From contig CANHMH010000009.1 of NCBI GenBank assembly GCA_947461635.1, positions 1-34,871 of the forward strand: a stretch of 34,871 nucleotides of DNA, read 5' to 3'. This document shows, in pieces, positions 6,988 through 15,334 of this stretch (positions within the stretch are counted from its first letter, which is position 1; every line of letters begins with the position of its first letter). A program made the position numbers and the translations under genes. The stretch comes from Flavobacteriales bacterium (GTDB lineage: Bacteria; Bacteroidota; Bacteroidia; Flavobacteriales_D; Crocinitomicaceae). The notes under the pieces were generated by a model. It had not been told where the DNA came from and ran no database searches. It was given only the letters and a program-made list of their open reading frames with translations.

Positions 6988-9126
6988 ATGAAACATTTAC
7001 TACTTTTAAATGGCTTATTTCTTTCTCTTAGCATTTTTGCTCAGGTACCGAGTTATGTTCCACAATATGGACTTTTAGGTTACTATCCATTCAACGGAAA
7101 TCCTAATGATGTCAGTGCGAATGCCGCAAACTTAACAAACAATGCTGCTGTGCTAACAACGGATCGTTTTGGGACTGCCAATGCGGCATATTCCTTTAAT
7201 GGTGTCAATCAGAATTTAATCAATAACACACCAAACTTTACATTTAATCCCGCTTCAAGTTTCACGTATTCTTTTTGGTATAATCGCAATGTAACATCCG
7301 TAAACGGTGTGTTAATTATGAACGCGACAAATGCTGCTGGAAACTTTATTTGGATTTTTCAAGCCGGAGCGACAAATTCACAGTTCGGAACGAATAAACA
7401 ACAATCAGCATGGATTTGGGCACCAACACCTTCCACAACAAGCGTTTGGACACACATCGTTTGTGTTTATAATGCAGGGACAATGACCTTATACAAAAAC
7501 AATGTTCAAGTAGCAACGGCAACCTTTACTCACACAAATGTAACGAGTGCAAATATGCCATTGTACATCGGACGTGGTGTTGGAGGAGATTTCTACAACG
7601 GCAAAATGGATGATGTCGGGATTTGGAATCGTGCTTTAACAGCTTGTGAAATCAATGATTTATACAACAGTTCAAATTCCCTAACAGGAGTAAGCGCTGG
7701 ACAAGATGTGAGTAGTTGTAATAACCAAGCCATAACATTGAATGGATCTGGAGCACTTAATTATTTCTGGAACCAAAGTGTATCGAATGGTGTTCCCTTC
7801 ACTCCTACTTCCAATGGAACGTATCTGGTCACTGGATTCAATGCGAATGGTTGTTCTGCTTGGGATGAAACCAATGTTACGTTGGGACAATTGAGCATCA
7901 ATGCCGGACAAGATTTAGCTGTTTGTCCAGGAGATACCGTCACCCTTTCAGCAACGGGAGCGCAAACATACACATGGACAAACTCGGTCACGAATAACCA
8001 ACCGTTTATTGCCACTCAAAGCGGAACCTACATCGCAACTGGAGTTGATGGATCTTGTACGGATACGGATACTTTACAGATTAATGTTCTTCCCTTGCCA
8101 CAAATTAACGCAGGAAACGACACCGTACTTTGTGCTGGTGGAATTGTTACCTTGAATGCTGCCGGCGGACAAAACTACCAATGGAATAATAACGTACAAA
8201 ATGCTGTGCCATTCACCGCTTTCAATAGTGCTTCTTACATCGTTACTGGATTCAGTCCGGCTGGATGTGCAAATCAAGATACGGTCGAAGTTGTGGCGAA
8301 TCCAGTGCCAAATATCAATGCTGGTAATGATGTTTCCACATGTTCAGGTCAAGCAGTCGTGCTAACGGCAATTGGTGGATTCAATTTACAATGGAACAAT
8401 GGCGTACAAGATGGTGTTCCTTTTAATCCAACAGGAAATGGAACATACGTCGTAACTGGAATGAGCAACGATGGTTGTTACGGATCAGACACTTTGATTC
8501 TTACCGTAGGAACTTTGCCAGATATTTCAGCCGGAAATGATCAAGTAATTTGTCAAGGTGATTCAGTGGTTTTAGCTGCCAATGGAGGTGCGACCTACCA
8601 ATGGGGTAATGGCGCCACGAATGGAACTGCCATTTTCCCAACGCAGTCAATAACGCTAGGCGTAACCGGTTTTAGCGGAGCAGGATGCAGTAACACGGAT
8701 TCTATGACGATTACCGTAAATAATCCAAGTCAAAGTACAATCTCTGCGAATGGAATCGACACATACACACTAAATGGAACTACTTATACAAACTCAGGTA
8801 CGTACACACAAGTCTTGACAAATGCACAAGGTTGTGATAGTACAATTACCTTGATTCTATCCATGGATTACACAGGTATTTCTGAAACGCAATTCACTTC
8901 AATGAACGTTTACCCAAATCCAACAAACGGAGAAATCAACTTGATTGTTCCAGAAGGAATGATAGGTAAAAATGCTATTTTAACTGATATTTCAGGGAAG
9001 AAAATCGCAGCAATTTCATTAAACGATGCGCTAAGTAAATTTAATTTATCCGGATTTTCGAACGGTGTTTACTTCATTGCAATGGATGAAAAAGGCGCTG
9101 CGGCTATTCGAGTGGTGAAGGAATGA
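6988..9126 (+). CDS. LamG-domain, repeat-rich secreted protein with T9SS sorting domain
   Basis: A 712-aa surface or secreted protein. A signal peptide (MKHLLLLNGLFLSLSIFAQ) leads into a LamG/concanavalin-like domain at about residues 25-225 (GLLGYYPFNGNPNDVSANA, FTYSFWYNR, GKMDDVGIWNRAL). Five repeats of 69-70 residues follow (about 236-583), each starting like INAGND and containing a QW.N core, NGTYxVTG and two Cys (one near the start, one in a GC pair), which suggests one disulfide per repeat. A shorter motif (YTLNGTTYTNSGTYTQ) comes next. The last ~75 residues form a type A T9SS C-terminal domain: NVYPNPTNGEINL ... GKKIAA ... GFSNGVYFIAM. Such proteins cross the outer membrane through T9SS and are anchored or released. 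A role in adhesion or glycan binding is inferred from LamG. Octamer arrays flank it on both sides. Confidence 0.93.
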   Translation: MKHLLLLNGLFLSLSIFAQVPSYVPQYGLLGYYPFNGNPNDVSANAANLTNNAAVLTTDRFGTANAAYSFNGVNQNLINNTPNFTFNPASSFTYSFWYNRNVTSVNGVLIMNATNAAGNFIWIFQAGATNSQFGTNKQQSAWIWAPTPSTTSVWTHIVCVYNAGTMTLYKNNVQVATATFTHTNVTSANMPLYIGRGVGGDFYNGKMDDVGIWNRALTACEINDLYNSSNSLTGVSAGQDVSSCNNQAITLNGSGALNYFWNQSVSNGVPFTPTSNGTYLVTGFNANGCSAWDETNVTLGQLSINAGQDLAVCPGDTVTLSATGAQTYTWTNSVTNNQPFIATQSGTYIATGVDGSCTDTDTLQINVLPLPQINAGNDTVLCAGGIVTLNAAGGQNYQWNNNVQNAVPFTAFNSASYIVTGFSPAGCANQDTVEVVANPVPNINAGNDVSTCSGQAVVLTAIGGFNLQWNNGVQDGVPFNPTGNGTYVVTGMSNDGCYGSDTLILTVGTLPDISAGNDQVICQGDSVVLAANGGATYQWGNGATNGTAIFPTQSITLGVTGFSGAGCSNTDSMTITVNNPSQSTISANGIDTYTLNGTTYTNSGTYTQVLTNAQGCDSTITLILSMDYTGISETQFTSMNVYPNPTNGEINLIVPEGMIGKNAILTDISGKKIAAISLNDALSKFNLSGFSNGVYFIAMDEKGAAAIRVVKE
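7693..8736 (+). repeat. Five in-frame ~70-codon repeats inside the T9SS protein
   Basis: Repeat units begin at about 7693, 7900, 8107, 8317 and 8527, giving periods of 207, 207, 210 and 210 bases. Each encodes an Ig-like unit with the shared points AGxD, C, QW or similar, NGTY/VTG and GC. The protein pattern is well kept while the DNA has diverged, so the duplication is old. Confidence 0.85.
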
Positions 9127-9133
9127 TTTTTTT

Positions 9134-9287
9134 AATGTGCTAATTGGTTAATGTGCTAATGTGCTAATGTTGTAATGTGCTAATTTGTTAATGTGCTAAT
9201 GTGCTAATTTGCTAATGTGCTAATTTACTCATGTTTTTCCGCCTCGGCGGAGTGCTAATGTTGTTATGTGCTAATTGGCTAATTGGC
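9134..9287 (+). repeat. Tandem octamer array, downstream copy (12 contiguous units plus degenerate tail)
   Basis: Twelve contiguous octamers occupy 9134-9229, mostly AATGTGCT with variants AATTGGTT, AATGTTGT, AATTTGTT, AATTTGCT and AATTTACT. After an interruption holding a short GC hairpin (9238-9251), further units continue to about 9287 (AATTGGCT twice at the end). The array begins seven bases after the T9SS gene stop. It has the same octamer period, core word and orientation as the array at 6808-6911. Confidence 0.93.
9238..9251. repeat. GC-rich perfect hairpin interrupting the octamer array
   Basis: TCCGCC and GGCGGA form a six-pair stem with a two-base loop. A run of T lies on its left side (9233-9238), so it is not arranged as a terminator for the upstream plus-strand gene. 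It is strikingly GC-rich within very AT-rich DNA. Confidence 0.6.
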
Positions 9288-9394
9288 TTTCGCCTTATAG
9301 AACGGATTGCGAAGTAACACATTTTACTTTCATTGTTAGGATTGTGGATTAAATGACTAATATTGATGCTTTAAAAACGTAAAGTCAATTTTTT

Positions 9395-10258
9395 GTGCAA
9401 GAAATCGCCGCATACATACACCATCATCCTATTAGAGTAATTGCTTTTTTAGTCTTCATTTTTGGCGTATTAGTGACCTTTTTTTTCGTGTTTAAACCGA
9501 GTCTGAAAAAATGGCTGACCCTTGGTTTATTAATCCTTTTTATTCCTTTCGCTTTTCGCATTGTTAAGATGACTCCGATGAAAAGTTTAAGTTTTTTTCA
9601 AGAAAAGGCCATCACTGAAGAAAATACAGAACTATCCTCTTTTGAAAAGAACGGCGTTAAAACCTTCGGAATTGATATCTCTCATCATCAAGGAAAACTA
9701 GATTGGGATTCACTTATCACATCGAAACATCCAATCCAATTTGTGATCATTCGAGCGACCTATGGCTCCACAAGATTAGACCGTGAATTTCATCGGAATT
9801 GGAACGAGAGTAACGGTAAACCATACATCAGGGGTGTCTATCACTATTATCTCCCGAATCAATCCTCAACAAGTCAGTTCGAATTCTTTAAAAGTCATGT
9901 TTACCTGAGTAAAGGAGATTTACCTCCGGTACTGGATATTGAGGAACATAGTTTGTTTGGACGAGAAAACTTACTCAAAGGCATTAAAAATTGGTTGACA
10001 TTAGCAGAGAAACATTACCGTGTTAAGCCGATAATTTACGCCAACTTGGACTTCTATTTACGCTATTTCAATACCAGAGACTTTAAAAAATACCATTTTT
10101 GGATTGCGGCTTATGCCGGACATCGTCGAGTGTCTCATATTCCTTGGACCTTTCTTCAATTTTCAAAAAAAATGAAGGTAAAAGGTACCAATGAATATGT
10201 CGATGGCAATGATTTCAATGGAGACAGAAAGGATTTAGAGAAACTGACAATTCGTTAA
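9395..10258 (+). CDS. Membrane-anchored GH25 lysozyme-like muramidase
   Basis: A 287-aa protein starting at GTG 9395; an in-frame TAA at 9380 rules out extension and no upstream ATG exists. Two hydrophobic helices (about residues 14-33 and 40-56), separated by a basic loop (KPSLKK), precede a GH25 domain at about 90-287. Catalytic landmarks are FGIDISHHQG (Asp94) and VLDIEE with the Asp181/Glu183 pair; IRGVYHYY, KPIIYANLDFY and the late FNGDRKDLE segment are also typical. GH25 enzymes cut the MurNAc-GlcNAc bond of peptidoglycan. The double helix makes topology uncertain: an N-out arrangement would put the enzyme in the periplasm, as expected. It precedes the GH3 gene by 32 bases, but a promoter-like box lies between them. 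Confidence 0.9.
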   Translation: MQEIAAYIHHHPIRVIAFLVFIFGVLVTFFFVFKPSLKKWLTLGLLILFIPFAFRIVKMTPMKSLSFFQEKAITEENTELSSFEKNGVKTFGIDISHHQGKLDWDSLITSKHPIQFVIIRATYGSTRLDREFHRNWNESNGKPYIRGVYHYYLPNQSSTSQFEFFKSHVYLSKGDLPPVLDIEEHSLFGRENLLKGIKNWLTLAEKHYRVKPIIYANLDFYLRYFNTRDFKKYHFWIAAYAGHRRVSHIPWTFLQFSKKMKVKGTNEYVDGNDFNGDRKDLEKLTIR

Positions 10259-10275
10259 ATCGGTGTAAATTAACT

Positions 10276-10283
10276 TATCTTTG
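10276..10283 (+). promoter_or_regulatory. Candidate -7 box for the GH3 gene
   Basis: TATCTTTG matches TAnnTTTG exactly, seven bases before ATG 10291. This would give a leaderless or very short-leader mRNA. No clear TTTG -33 element is seen about 20 bases upstream. Confidence 0.4.
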
Positions 10284-10290
10284 AAACGAG

Positions 10291-12915
10291 ATGAGAACTT
10301 TCTACCTAGTCATATTCATTGGATTCAGCTCCATTCTTTCCGCTCAAATCTATAAGGATCCAAGTAAGGAAACAGCCGTTCGTGTTCAGGATTTATTGTC
10401 CCGCATGACATGGGAAGAAAAATGCTACCAACTCTTCATGGTTCCCGGAGACACAAATCTGCTTCATGGACAACTTTCTAAAGGGATTTTCGGACTACAA
10501 GTCAGTGCACAAGCTGCGGGTGATGCTGCAGGACAAGGACTAAATTACCAAACGAGTCATCCTGCAACCGTTCAAATGGATCGTCTGAATTTAATCCAAA
10601 AATATTGCGTCGAAAAAACACGACTTGGAATTCCAATGTTGCCTTTCGATGAAGCCTTACACGGACTCGTTCGAAACGGTGCCACTGCATTCCCACAGTC
10701 CATTGCTTTAGCAGCAACTTGGGACACCGAACTTGTTCAGCAAGCAGCCTTACACATTGCATTTGAAACCAAACAACGTGGCATTCGCCAAATATTGTCT
10801 CCAGTTGTGAATTTAGCGACAGACGTCCGCTGGGGACGAACCGAAGAAACCTATGGCGAAGATCCCTTTCTTAGCGCACAAATGGGAGTCGCCTTCATGC
10901 GTGCGTTCGAAGAAAACGGCATCATTACCACACCAAAACATTTTATTGCCAATGTTGGTGATGGCGGAAGAGACAGTTATCCAATTCATCTCAGTCATTG
11001 GTATTTAGAACGCACACACCTCATTCCCTTTGAACGTGCCGTCAAAGACGCAGGATCTCAATCGATTATGACATCCTATAATTCACTCAATGGACAAGCG
11101 TGTTCTGCCAATCAATGGTTATTGACCGAAAAATTAAAAAAGGAATGGGGATTTAAGGGATTTGTCATTTCGGATGCAAATGCTGTTGGAGGTGAATTGG
11201 TTTTACATCGCACTGCGGATAGCTATGTCGAGAGTGGCATACATGCCATCAATGCTGGACTTGACGTCATTTTCCAAACAGACATTGCCCATTTTCCTTT
11301 GTTTTTTCCAGTATTTCCTCCGAAGGGAATGGACACGCTACGAATCAATGATGCCGTTTCACGTGTTTTGACAGCAAAATTTGACTTGGGATTATTTGAA
11401 CAGCCCTATTCAAAGCAAACCATGAATTTGGATTCACTTCTAACTGCCGGACATCAACTTGCACAAAAAGTCGCAGAAGAATCGATTGTTTTATTGAAAA
11501 ATGAGAAGTTCACTCTTCCTATGAATCCATCAATTGAGTCCATAGCAGTTTTCGGTGAAGATGCTGTTCTTGCTCGTTTGGGCGGCTATAGTGGACCAGG
11601 ATTTCAAGTCGTTTCCATCTTGGATGGCATCAAAGCAGCTTTTCCAAATGCAGAAATTTCCTATGAACAAGGAGCCTTGCTGAAGGATACTAGTATTCAA
11701 GTCATACCCAGTCGCTATTTTTCCATGAATGGAAATCAGGGATTTCTCGGTGAATACTTTAGCAACACAAAACTCGAAGGTGTCCCAATCTTCATGCGAA
11801 GAGATGAACAAATTGACTTTCACTGGACACTTTATGGTCCACATGCATCAATAAATCCACATTTCTATAGTGTACGTTGGACAGGAGCAATTAATGCAGC
11901 AAAGAGCGAGGATTTAACTTTAGGACTGGAAGGAAACGATGGATATCGACTTTACATCAATGACGAATTATTGATTGACCGCTGGGAAAAGCAATCCTAT
12001 CACCAAGATTTGATTGAGTATTCATTCAAGAAAAATGTGACATACAATGTTCGCATTGAATTCAAAGAAAGCCAAGGAAATGGACTTATAAAATTCATTT
12101 CGAAACGAGTGGATGAAAAAGAGAGAAAAGCACAATTCAAGCGCATCGTTAAAAGGTCAAAATCTGCAACAGCTAACATCGTTGTTGTCGGTATCGAAGA
12201 AGGAGAATTCAACGACCGAGCGTCCTTGCGTTTAACTGAATCCCAAGAACAGTTGATTCACACTGTTGCGAAAAATGGGAAGAACACAATTGTCGTTTTG
12301 GTTGGCGGAAGCGCAGTTAACATGGAATCGTGGATCGAAGAAGTAAATGGAATCCTTACAGTTTGGTATCCAGGTGAAGCTGGCGGAACAGCAGTTGCAA
12401 ATATTCTAAATGGCAAAGTGAATCCATCTGGAAAACTTCCCATAACGTATCCAATGAATGAAGCACAACTTCCGCTTGTTTACAATCATTTACCAACAGG
12501 ACGAGGCGATGATTATCGAAACCTAAGTGGTGAACCACTATTTCCATTTGGATTTGGATTAAGTTATACCACATTCGATTATCAGCTCATTCAAAAAAAT
12601 GAAAAAAACACGTTTCACATCGGTGACACACTAAAATTTGACGTGGGAATAAGGAATACTGGATCAAGACAGGGAACAGAAGTCCTTCAATGTTATTTAA
12701 AATCCTTGGTAACGAAAGAAACGAGACCTGTCCAAGAGTTGATTCAGTTTCAACGGATTTCATTAAATGCAGATGAAACTTCGATTCAAGAATTACACTT
12801 TATAGTGAACCATGACTTATCAACATTTGGACTCTCGCCTGGTGACTATGAAATTCAAATTGGCAGTTCATCGAAAGATATTAGAGAGGTAATTACTTTT
12901 AAGCTTGTAAAATAG
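10291..12915 (+). CDS. GH3 family glycosidase (beta-glucosidase/xylosidase-like) with PA14 insert
   Basis: An 874-aa exported enzyme with a signal peptide (residues 1-18, ending SAQ). The GH3 N-terminal barrel covers about 35-355; the nucleophile is Asp295 in GFVISDANAVG, and KHFIANVG is the conserved KH motif. The GH3 C-terminal domain begins near 390 (SIVLLKNEKFTLP) and is split by a PA14 domain at about 478-610 (FLGEYFSNTKLEG, GNDGYRLYINDELLIDRW), then resumes with VVVGIEEGEFNDR and PLFPFGFGLSYTTF. A fibronectin III-like domain (about 760-865) closes the protein. PA14 inserts in GH3 enzymes help choose chain length and bind carbohydrate. The substrate is probably a beta-linked gluco- or xylo-oligosaccharide, but this cannot be fixed by reading. 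It is not next to a SusCD pair, so it is not an evident PUL. Confidence 0.93.
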   Translation: MRTFYLVIFIGFSSILSAQIYKDPSKETAVRVQDLLSRMTWEEKCYQLFMVPGDTNLLHGQLSKGIFGLQVSAQAAGDAAGQGLNYQTSHPATVQMDRLNLIQKYCVEKTRLGIPMLPFDEALHGLVRNGATAFPQSIALAATWDTELVQQAALHIAFETKQRGIRQILSPVVNLATDVRWGRTEETYGEDPFLSAQMGVAFMRAFEENGIITTPKHFIANVGDGGRDSYPIHLSHWYLERTHLIPFERAVKDAGSQSIMTSYNSLNGQACSANQWLLTEKLKKEWGFKGFVISDANAVGGELVLHRTADSYVESGIHAINAGLDVIFQTDIAHFPLFFPVFPPKGMDTLRINDAVSRVLTAKFDLGLFEQPYSKQTMNLDSLLTAGHQLAQKVAEESIVLLKNEKFTLPMNPSIESIAVFGEDAVLARLGGYSGPGFQVVSILDGIKAAFPNAEISYEQGALLKDTSIQVIPSRYFSMNGNQGFLGEYFSNTKLEGVPIFMRRDEQIDFHWTLYGPHASINPHFYSVRWTGAINAAKSEDLTLGLEGNDGYRLYINDELLIDRWEKQSYHQDLIEYSFKKNVTYNVRIEFKESQGNGLIKFISKRVDEKERKAQFKRIVKRSKSATANIVVVGIEEGEFNDRASLRLTESQEQLIHTVAKNGKNTIVVLVGGSAVNMESWIEEVNGILTVWYPGEAGGTAVANILNGKVNPSGKLPITYPMNEAQLPLVYNHLPTGRGDDYRNLSGEPLFPFGFGLSYTTFDYQLIQKNEKNTFHIGDTLKFDVGIRNTGSRQGTEVLQCYLKSLVTKETRPVQELIQFQRISLNADETSIQELHFIVNHDLSTFGLSPGDYEIQIGSSSKDIREVITFKLVK

Positions 12916-12922
12916 CAATAAA

Positions 12923-13110
12923 TTATTCTTCCCCAACCTTATTCATCGTCGCTAAAAACGTTTCGACTTCCTGCGCGCCACTGACCGCATATTTTCGATC
13001 AAACACAAAAAAAGGAACTCCTCTAACGCCAAATTGTTGGGCTAGGTGTATTTCGGAATCTATCTCTTGTGAAAACTTACTCAAAGGTTTTAAACTAATT
13101 GAAATTGGCA
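12923..13110 (-). pseudogene. Truncated remnant of a FrnE-type DsbA gene (3' end only)
   Basis: The minus strand encodes, up to a proper TAA at 12923-12925, a C-terminal piece closely matching the intact gene at 16102-16737. It contains LAQQFGVRGVPFFVFD, then RKYAVSGAQEVETFLATM and ends NKVGEE. A 53-base stretch (12966-13018) is identical to 16148-16200, and the next 25 bases differ at only one or two positions. Recognisable protein similarity fades around 13105-13115, and an in-frame stop lies near 13128. The N-terminal half with the CxxC active site is absent, so this cannot be a working oxidoreductase. The frame of the surviving part is intact and its C-terminus differs from the other copy, so it looks like an older paralogue that lost its 5' part, not a fresh copy. 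Confidence 0.85.
12966..13018. repeat. Direct repeat, copy A (pairs with 16148-16200)
   Basis: Fifty-three bases are identical to 16148-16200 in the same orientation, 3182 bases apart. It lies inside the frnE remnant; the partner lies inside the intact frnE-like gene. The two copies bracket the three-gene island of exported proteins. Confidence 0.92.
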
Positions 13111-13322
13111 GAGTCGATGTTATTTTGGATCAGATAAAAGCAAAAAGATAACACTTATGGCAAGAGGTAAAGAATGCCAAGGTGTATTTTTAAGTAAATG
13201 TTTTAAAAATCAAATAAAATTAATAGTTTTGACTTAACACGTAAACCCAACTAATGAAAAGTTCACTTTAGTTTGACAACCTATAAGAGATAGAACTTTG
13301 GCAATTGCACTAAAATATATCA
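13111..13322. other. Intergenic region before the exported-protein island
   Basis: About 210 AT-rich bases between the frnE remnant and the first island gene (part of a 407-base stretch from 12916 without an intact gene). I see no coding frame. TAGAACTTTG near 13293-13302 resembles a -7 element but with wrong internal spacing. No terminal inverted repeat or target-site duplication was recognised. Confidence 0.4.
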
Positions 13323-13337
13323 ATGACTAAATTAATT

Positions 13338-14747
13338 ATGAGAAATCTAATCATCTTTACTTTTCTATTTTCAAGTTTCGTTCAAGCGCAAACTTTCACA
13401 ATTTTTGAAAACAACAAAAAAAACAAAGCTCTATTTGACTACAATGACCCAAATTCTTTGGTGAGTATGTTGGTTCAAAATCAAGGGTTAATTACTTCAG
13501 ATGGTTTGCAATGTGAATTATCAAGTGAAGGGTTTTATTCAATTGATGGGTTGAAGAATTATGCATTGTCCGGTGAGCATTGGGAAATAGAAGGAGATGA
13601 TGCCAATGCCACAAAGACAGTTTTATTACGTAATTCAGACTCCGAAAGCTTTGACGATTGGTTTACGAGACTTACGACTCAGGGGGATGTTCCAGATTAT
13701 GATCCTGAAGTATTTGGTGCATTGACAAGAACTGATAAATTAATTTTGGAGAAGCAATATAATTCGGCTTTGGTTGGTCTTAGTATAAAATTACCTCCGG
13801 TAAATTGTTATTATGATGTCCATGACATTGAATTAATCTTTGTCAATGCTAACAACATTTATTTCGCGCAGAAATCAGCATATGAAAATAAATTTTTTAT
13901 TTGTTTGCAATTAACCCTCGAAGAACTCGCTCAACTGGGTAGATTCGATTATTTGAATGAGGAATTATCAAAGAAAATTACCGGTAAATTACGTGAATTT
14001 CAATTGCAGAAAAGAGAAATTGATTCACCGGAATACCCTGTATACGCAATTGAAGAATATTCGAATCAGCATCGAAATGCAACTCTTTTCGATGATTTTA
14101 ATAAAGATGAATTTAAATACTACAACCAATCAAGTTCAATTAAACGAATTTTCCCAGGTACGCAATGGGAAATACAAGGAGATGATGTCAATGCAACCAT
14201 GACAATATTAACTCGTGATTCAGATTCAGAAAAATTTGAAGATTGGTATATGAGATTAACGACTCAAGGCAGTGCTCCATATTTTGACCCTGAAGTATTT
14301 GGCTACTTGACTAGGACTGATAAATTAATTTTGAAAAAGCAATATGAGGCTTGTGGCGAAAATCAAGCATTGCTACAACCTGACTCAGAATTAACCTATT
14401 GGGTTGATTATCCGAATCCTGCCATTTATCTTCAGCGTAATTTTGAAACCGATTCAACGGGTAAATTCGCAACAGAATTTAGTCAACTTTTAATTACGGA
14501 ACGCTTAGAAAACAAAAAAGGATATTCTCAAAAACCCCAAGTTTTAATGGCTTTTGGTGACACGTTTGCATCGATAAATCAGGAAATTTTAGATCTACTC
14601 AAGGAGGAACTTATGCAATTTGAAATGAAGCAAGACTTTGCTTGGAAAAAAATAATTAACTCGAAAAAAGGGAGAATTGTAAAGAATGATGAACTAAAGA
14701 AAATGATTCATTGCTTTGAAATTAACGATAATGGAATTGAATATTAA
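13338..14747 (+). CDS. Exported protein of unknown function with a 60-residue internal duplication
   Basis: A 469-aa protein from ATG 13338, which gives a compact signal peptide (MRNLIIFTFLFSSFVQAQ); ATG 13323 would add five residues and is also possible. I do not recognise the family. Its main feature is a duplicated 60-residue block: residues 82-141 and 277-336 (bases 13581-13760 and 14166-14345) are identical at 44 of 60 positions. The shared signature is GDDxNATxTxL, RLTTQG, DPEVFG and LTRTDKLIL. Between and after the copies are less conserved regions, with a charged helical C-terminus (about 400-469). The mature protein is presumably periplasmic or on the cell surface. It lacks a T9SS sorting domain and a lipobox. 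It is two bases from the first GldM-C-like gene, so the three genes form an operon. Confidence 0.8.
   Translation: MRNLIIFTFLFSSFVQAQTFTIFENNKKNKALFDYNDPNSLVSMLVQNQGLITSDGLQCELSSEGFYSIDGLKNYALSGEHWEIEGDDANATKTVLLRNSDSESFDDWFTRLTTQGDVPDYDPEVFGALTRTDKLILEKQYNSALVGLSIKLPPVNCYYDVHDIELIFVNANNIYFAQKSAYENKFFICLQLTLEELAQLGRFDYLNEELSKKITGKLREFQLQKREIDSPEYPVYAIEEYSNQHRNATLFDDFNKDEFKYYNQSSSIKRIFPGTQWEIQGDDVNATMTILTRDSDSEKFEDWYMRLTTQGSAPYFDPEVFGYLTRTDKLILKKQYEACGENQALLQPDSELTYWVDYPNPAIYLQRNFETDSTGKFATEFSQLLITERLENKKGYSQKPQVLMAFGDTFASINQEILDLLKEELMQFEMKQDFAWKKIINSKKGRIVKNDELKKMIHCFEINDNGIEY
13581..13760 (+). repeat. Internal duplication in exported protein, copy 1
   Basis: This 180-base block encodes 60 residues running from WEIEGDDANAT to LILEKQY. 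It pairs with 14166-14345. The two are exactly the same length with no gaps and 44 of 60 residues identical. Confidence 0.9.
14166..14345 (+). repeat. Internal duplication in exported protein, copy 2
   Basis: This 180-base block encodes 60 residues running from WEIQGDDVNAT to LILKKQY. It pairs with 13581-13760, with most differences conservative (E/Q, V/I, D/E, F/Y). Confidence 0.9.
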
Positions 14748-14749
14748 CC

Positions 14750-15334
14750 ATGAAAAAACTATTTTTTTTAACGACATTGCTATCATTTATCGAATTAAAT
14801 GCGCAGGTCCATGTTGTAGTAGAACAACCCGAATATCCAATTCTTTATCAAGGGTATGATAATTTTATCATTCCTGAGGCAACGGGCGCTGAAAACAATA
14901 GAATTTCAGCAGAAGGAACGACTGTAACTCCTACTACTTTTCAAGGTGAAAAAGGATATTTTGTTAATCCTGGCTCAGGTGTAAGATCGGTCTCAATTAT
15001 TCATGAAGCAAAAATTAATGGGGAATGGGTTCTTTTCGACACTTCTTTTTATGCCGTCAGGCCCTTCCCGAAACCAGAAATTCACCAACAAACCATTTCA
15101 AAATTAAGCGGTGCTAAATTTAGTTGTGGTTTGCCTATGAATGCACCTATTCGACATTCATTTGAGGTGCTCGGTGTAAACATACAGGACCAAAATTATA
15201 CTGGAGGTACGATACCAGGGACAGCAGTTAAATCAATTAAAGTGGGAAGCCATGTTGGTGCAACCTTTAAAGTTAAAGATGTTCTATCTGGTGAGGAATT
15301 CACGATTATGTCATTATTTAAAGTCACCAATTAA
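14750..15334 (+). CDS. Exported GldM C-terminal-domain-like protein (paralogue 1)
   Basis: A 194-aa exported protein with a signal peptide (MKKLFFLTTLLSFIELNAQ). The mature part starts with EQPEYPILYQGYDNFI, close in style to the NVLYxGxDNPI start of the beta-sandwich domains of the T9SS motor protein GldM. The GYFVNPGSG strand, a FYAVRPFPKPEI strand-turn and the late FEVLGVNIQ segment also fit the GldM D3/D4 layout, where RVxxIPDP joins two domains. It lacks the transmembrane helix and long N-terminal domain of true GldM (about 510 aa), so it would be a free periplasmic two-domain module. The neighbouring gene is a clear paralogue. Family assignment is moderate and rests on pattern memory; function is unknown. 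Confidence 0.7.
   Translation: MKKLFFLTTLLSFIELNAQVHVVVEQPEYPILYQGYDNFIIPEATGAENNRISAEGTTVTPTTFQGEKGYFVNPGSGVRSVSIIHEAKINGEWVLFDTSFYAVRPFPKPEIHQQTISKLSGAKFSCGLPMNAPIRHSFEVLGVNIQDQNYTGGTIPGTAVKSIKVGSHVGATFKVKDVLSGEEFTIMSLFKVTN

Noticed and set aside
9238-9251. Terminator of the T9SS gene
   Set aside because: The T-run precedes the hairpin on the plus strand, and the stem is only six pairs, 110 bases after the stop.
12356-12574. Minus-strand frames inside the GH3 gene
   Set aside because: They are shadows of a strongly coding plus-strand frame and have no homology or plausible starts.
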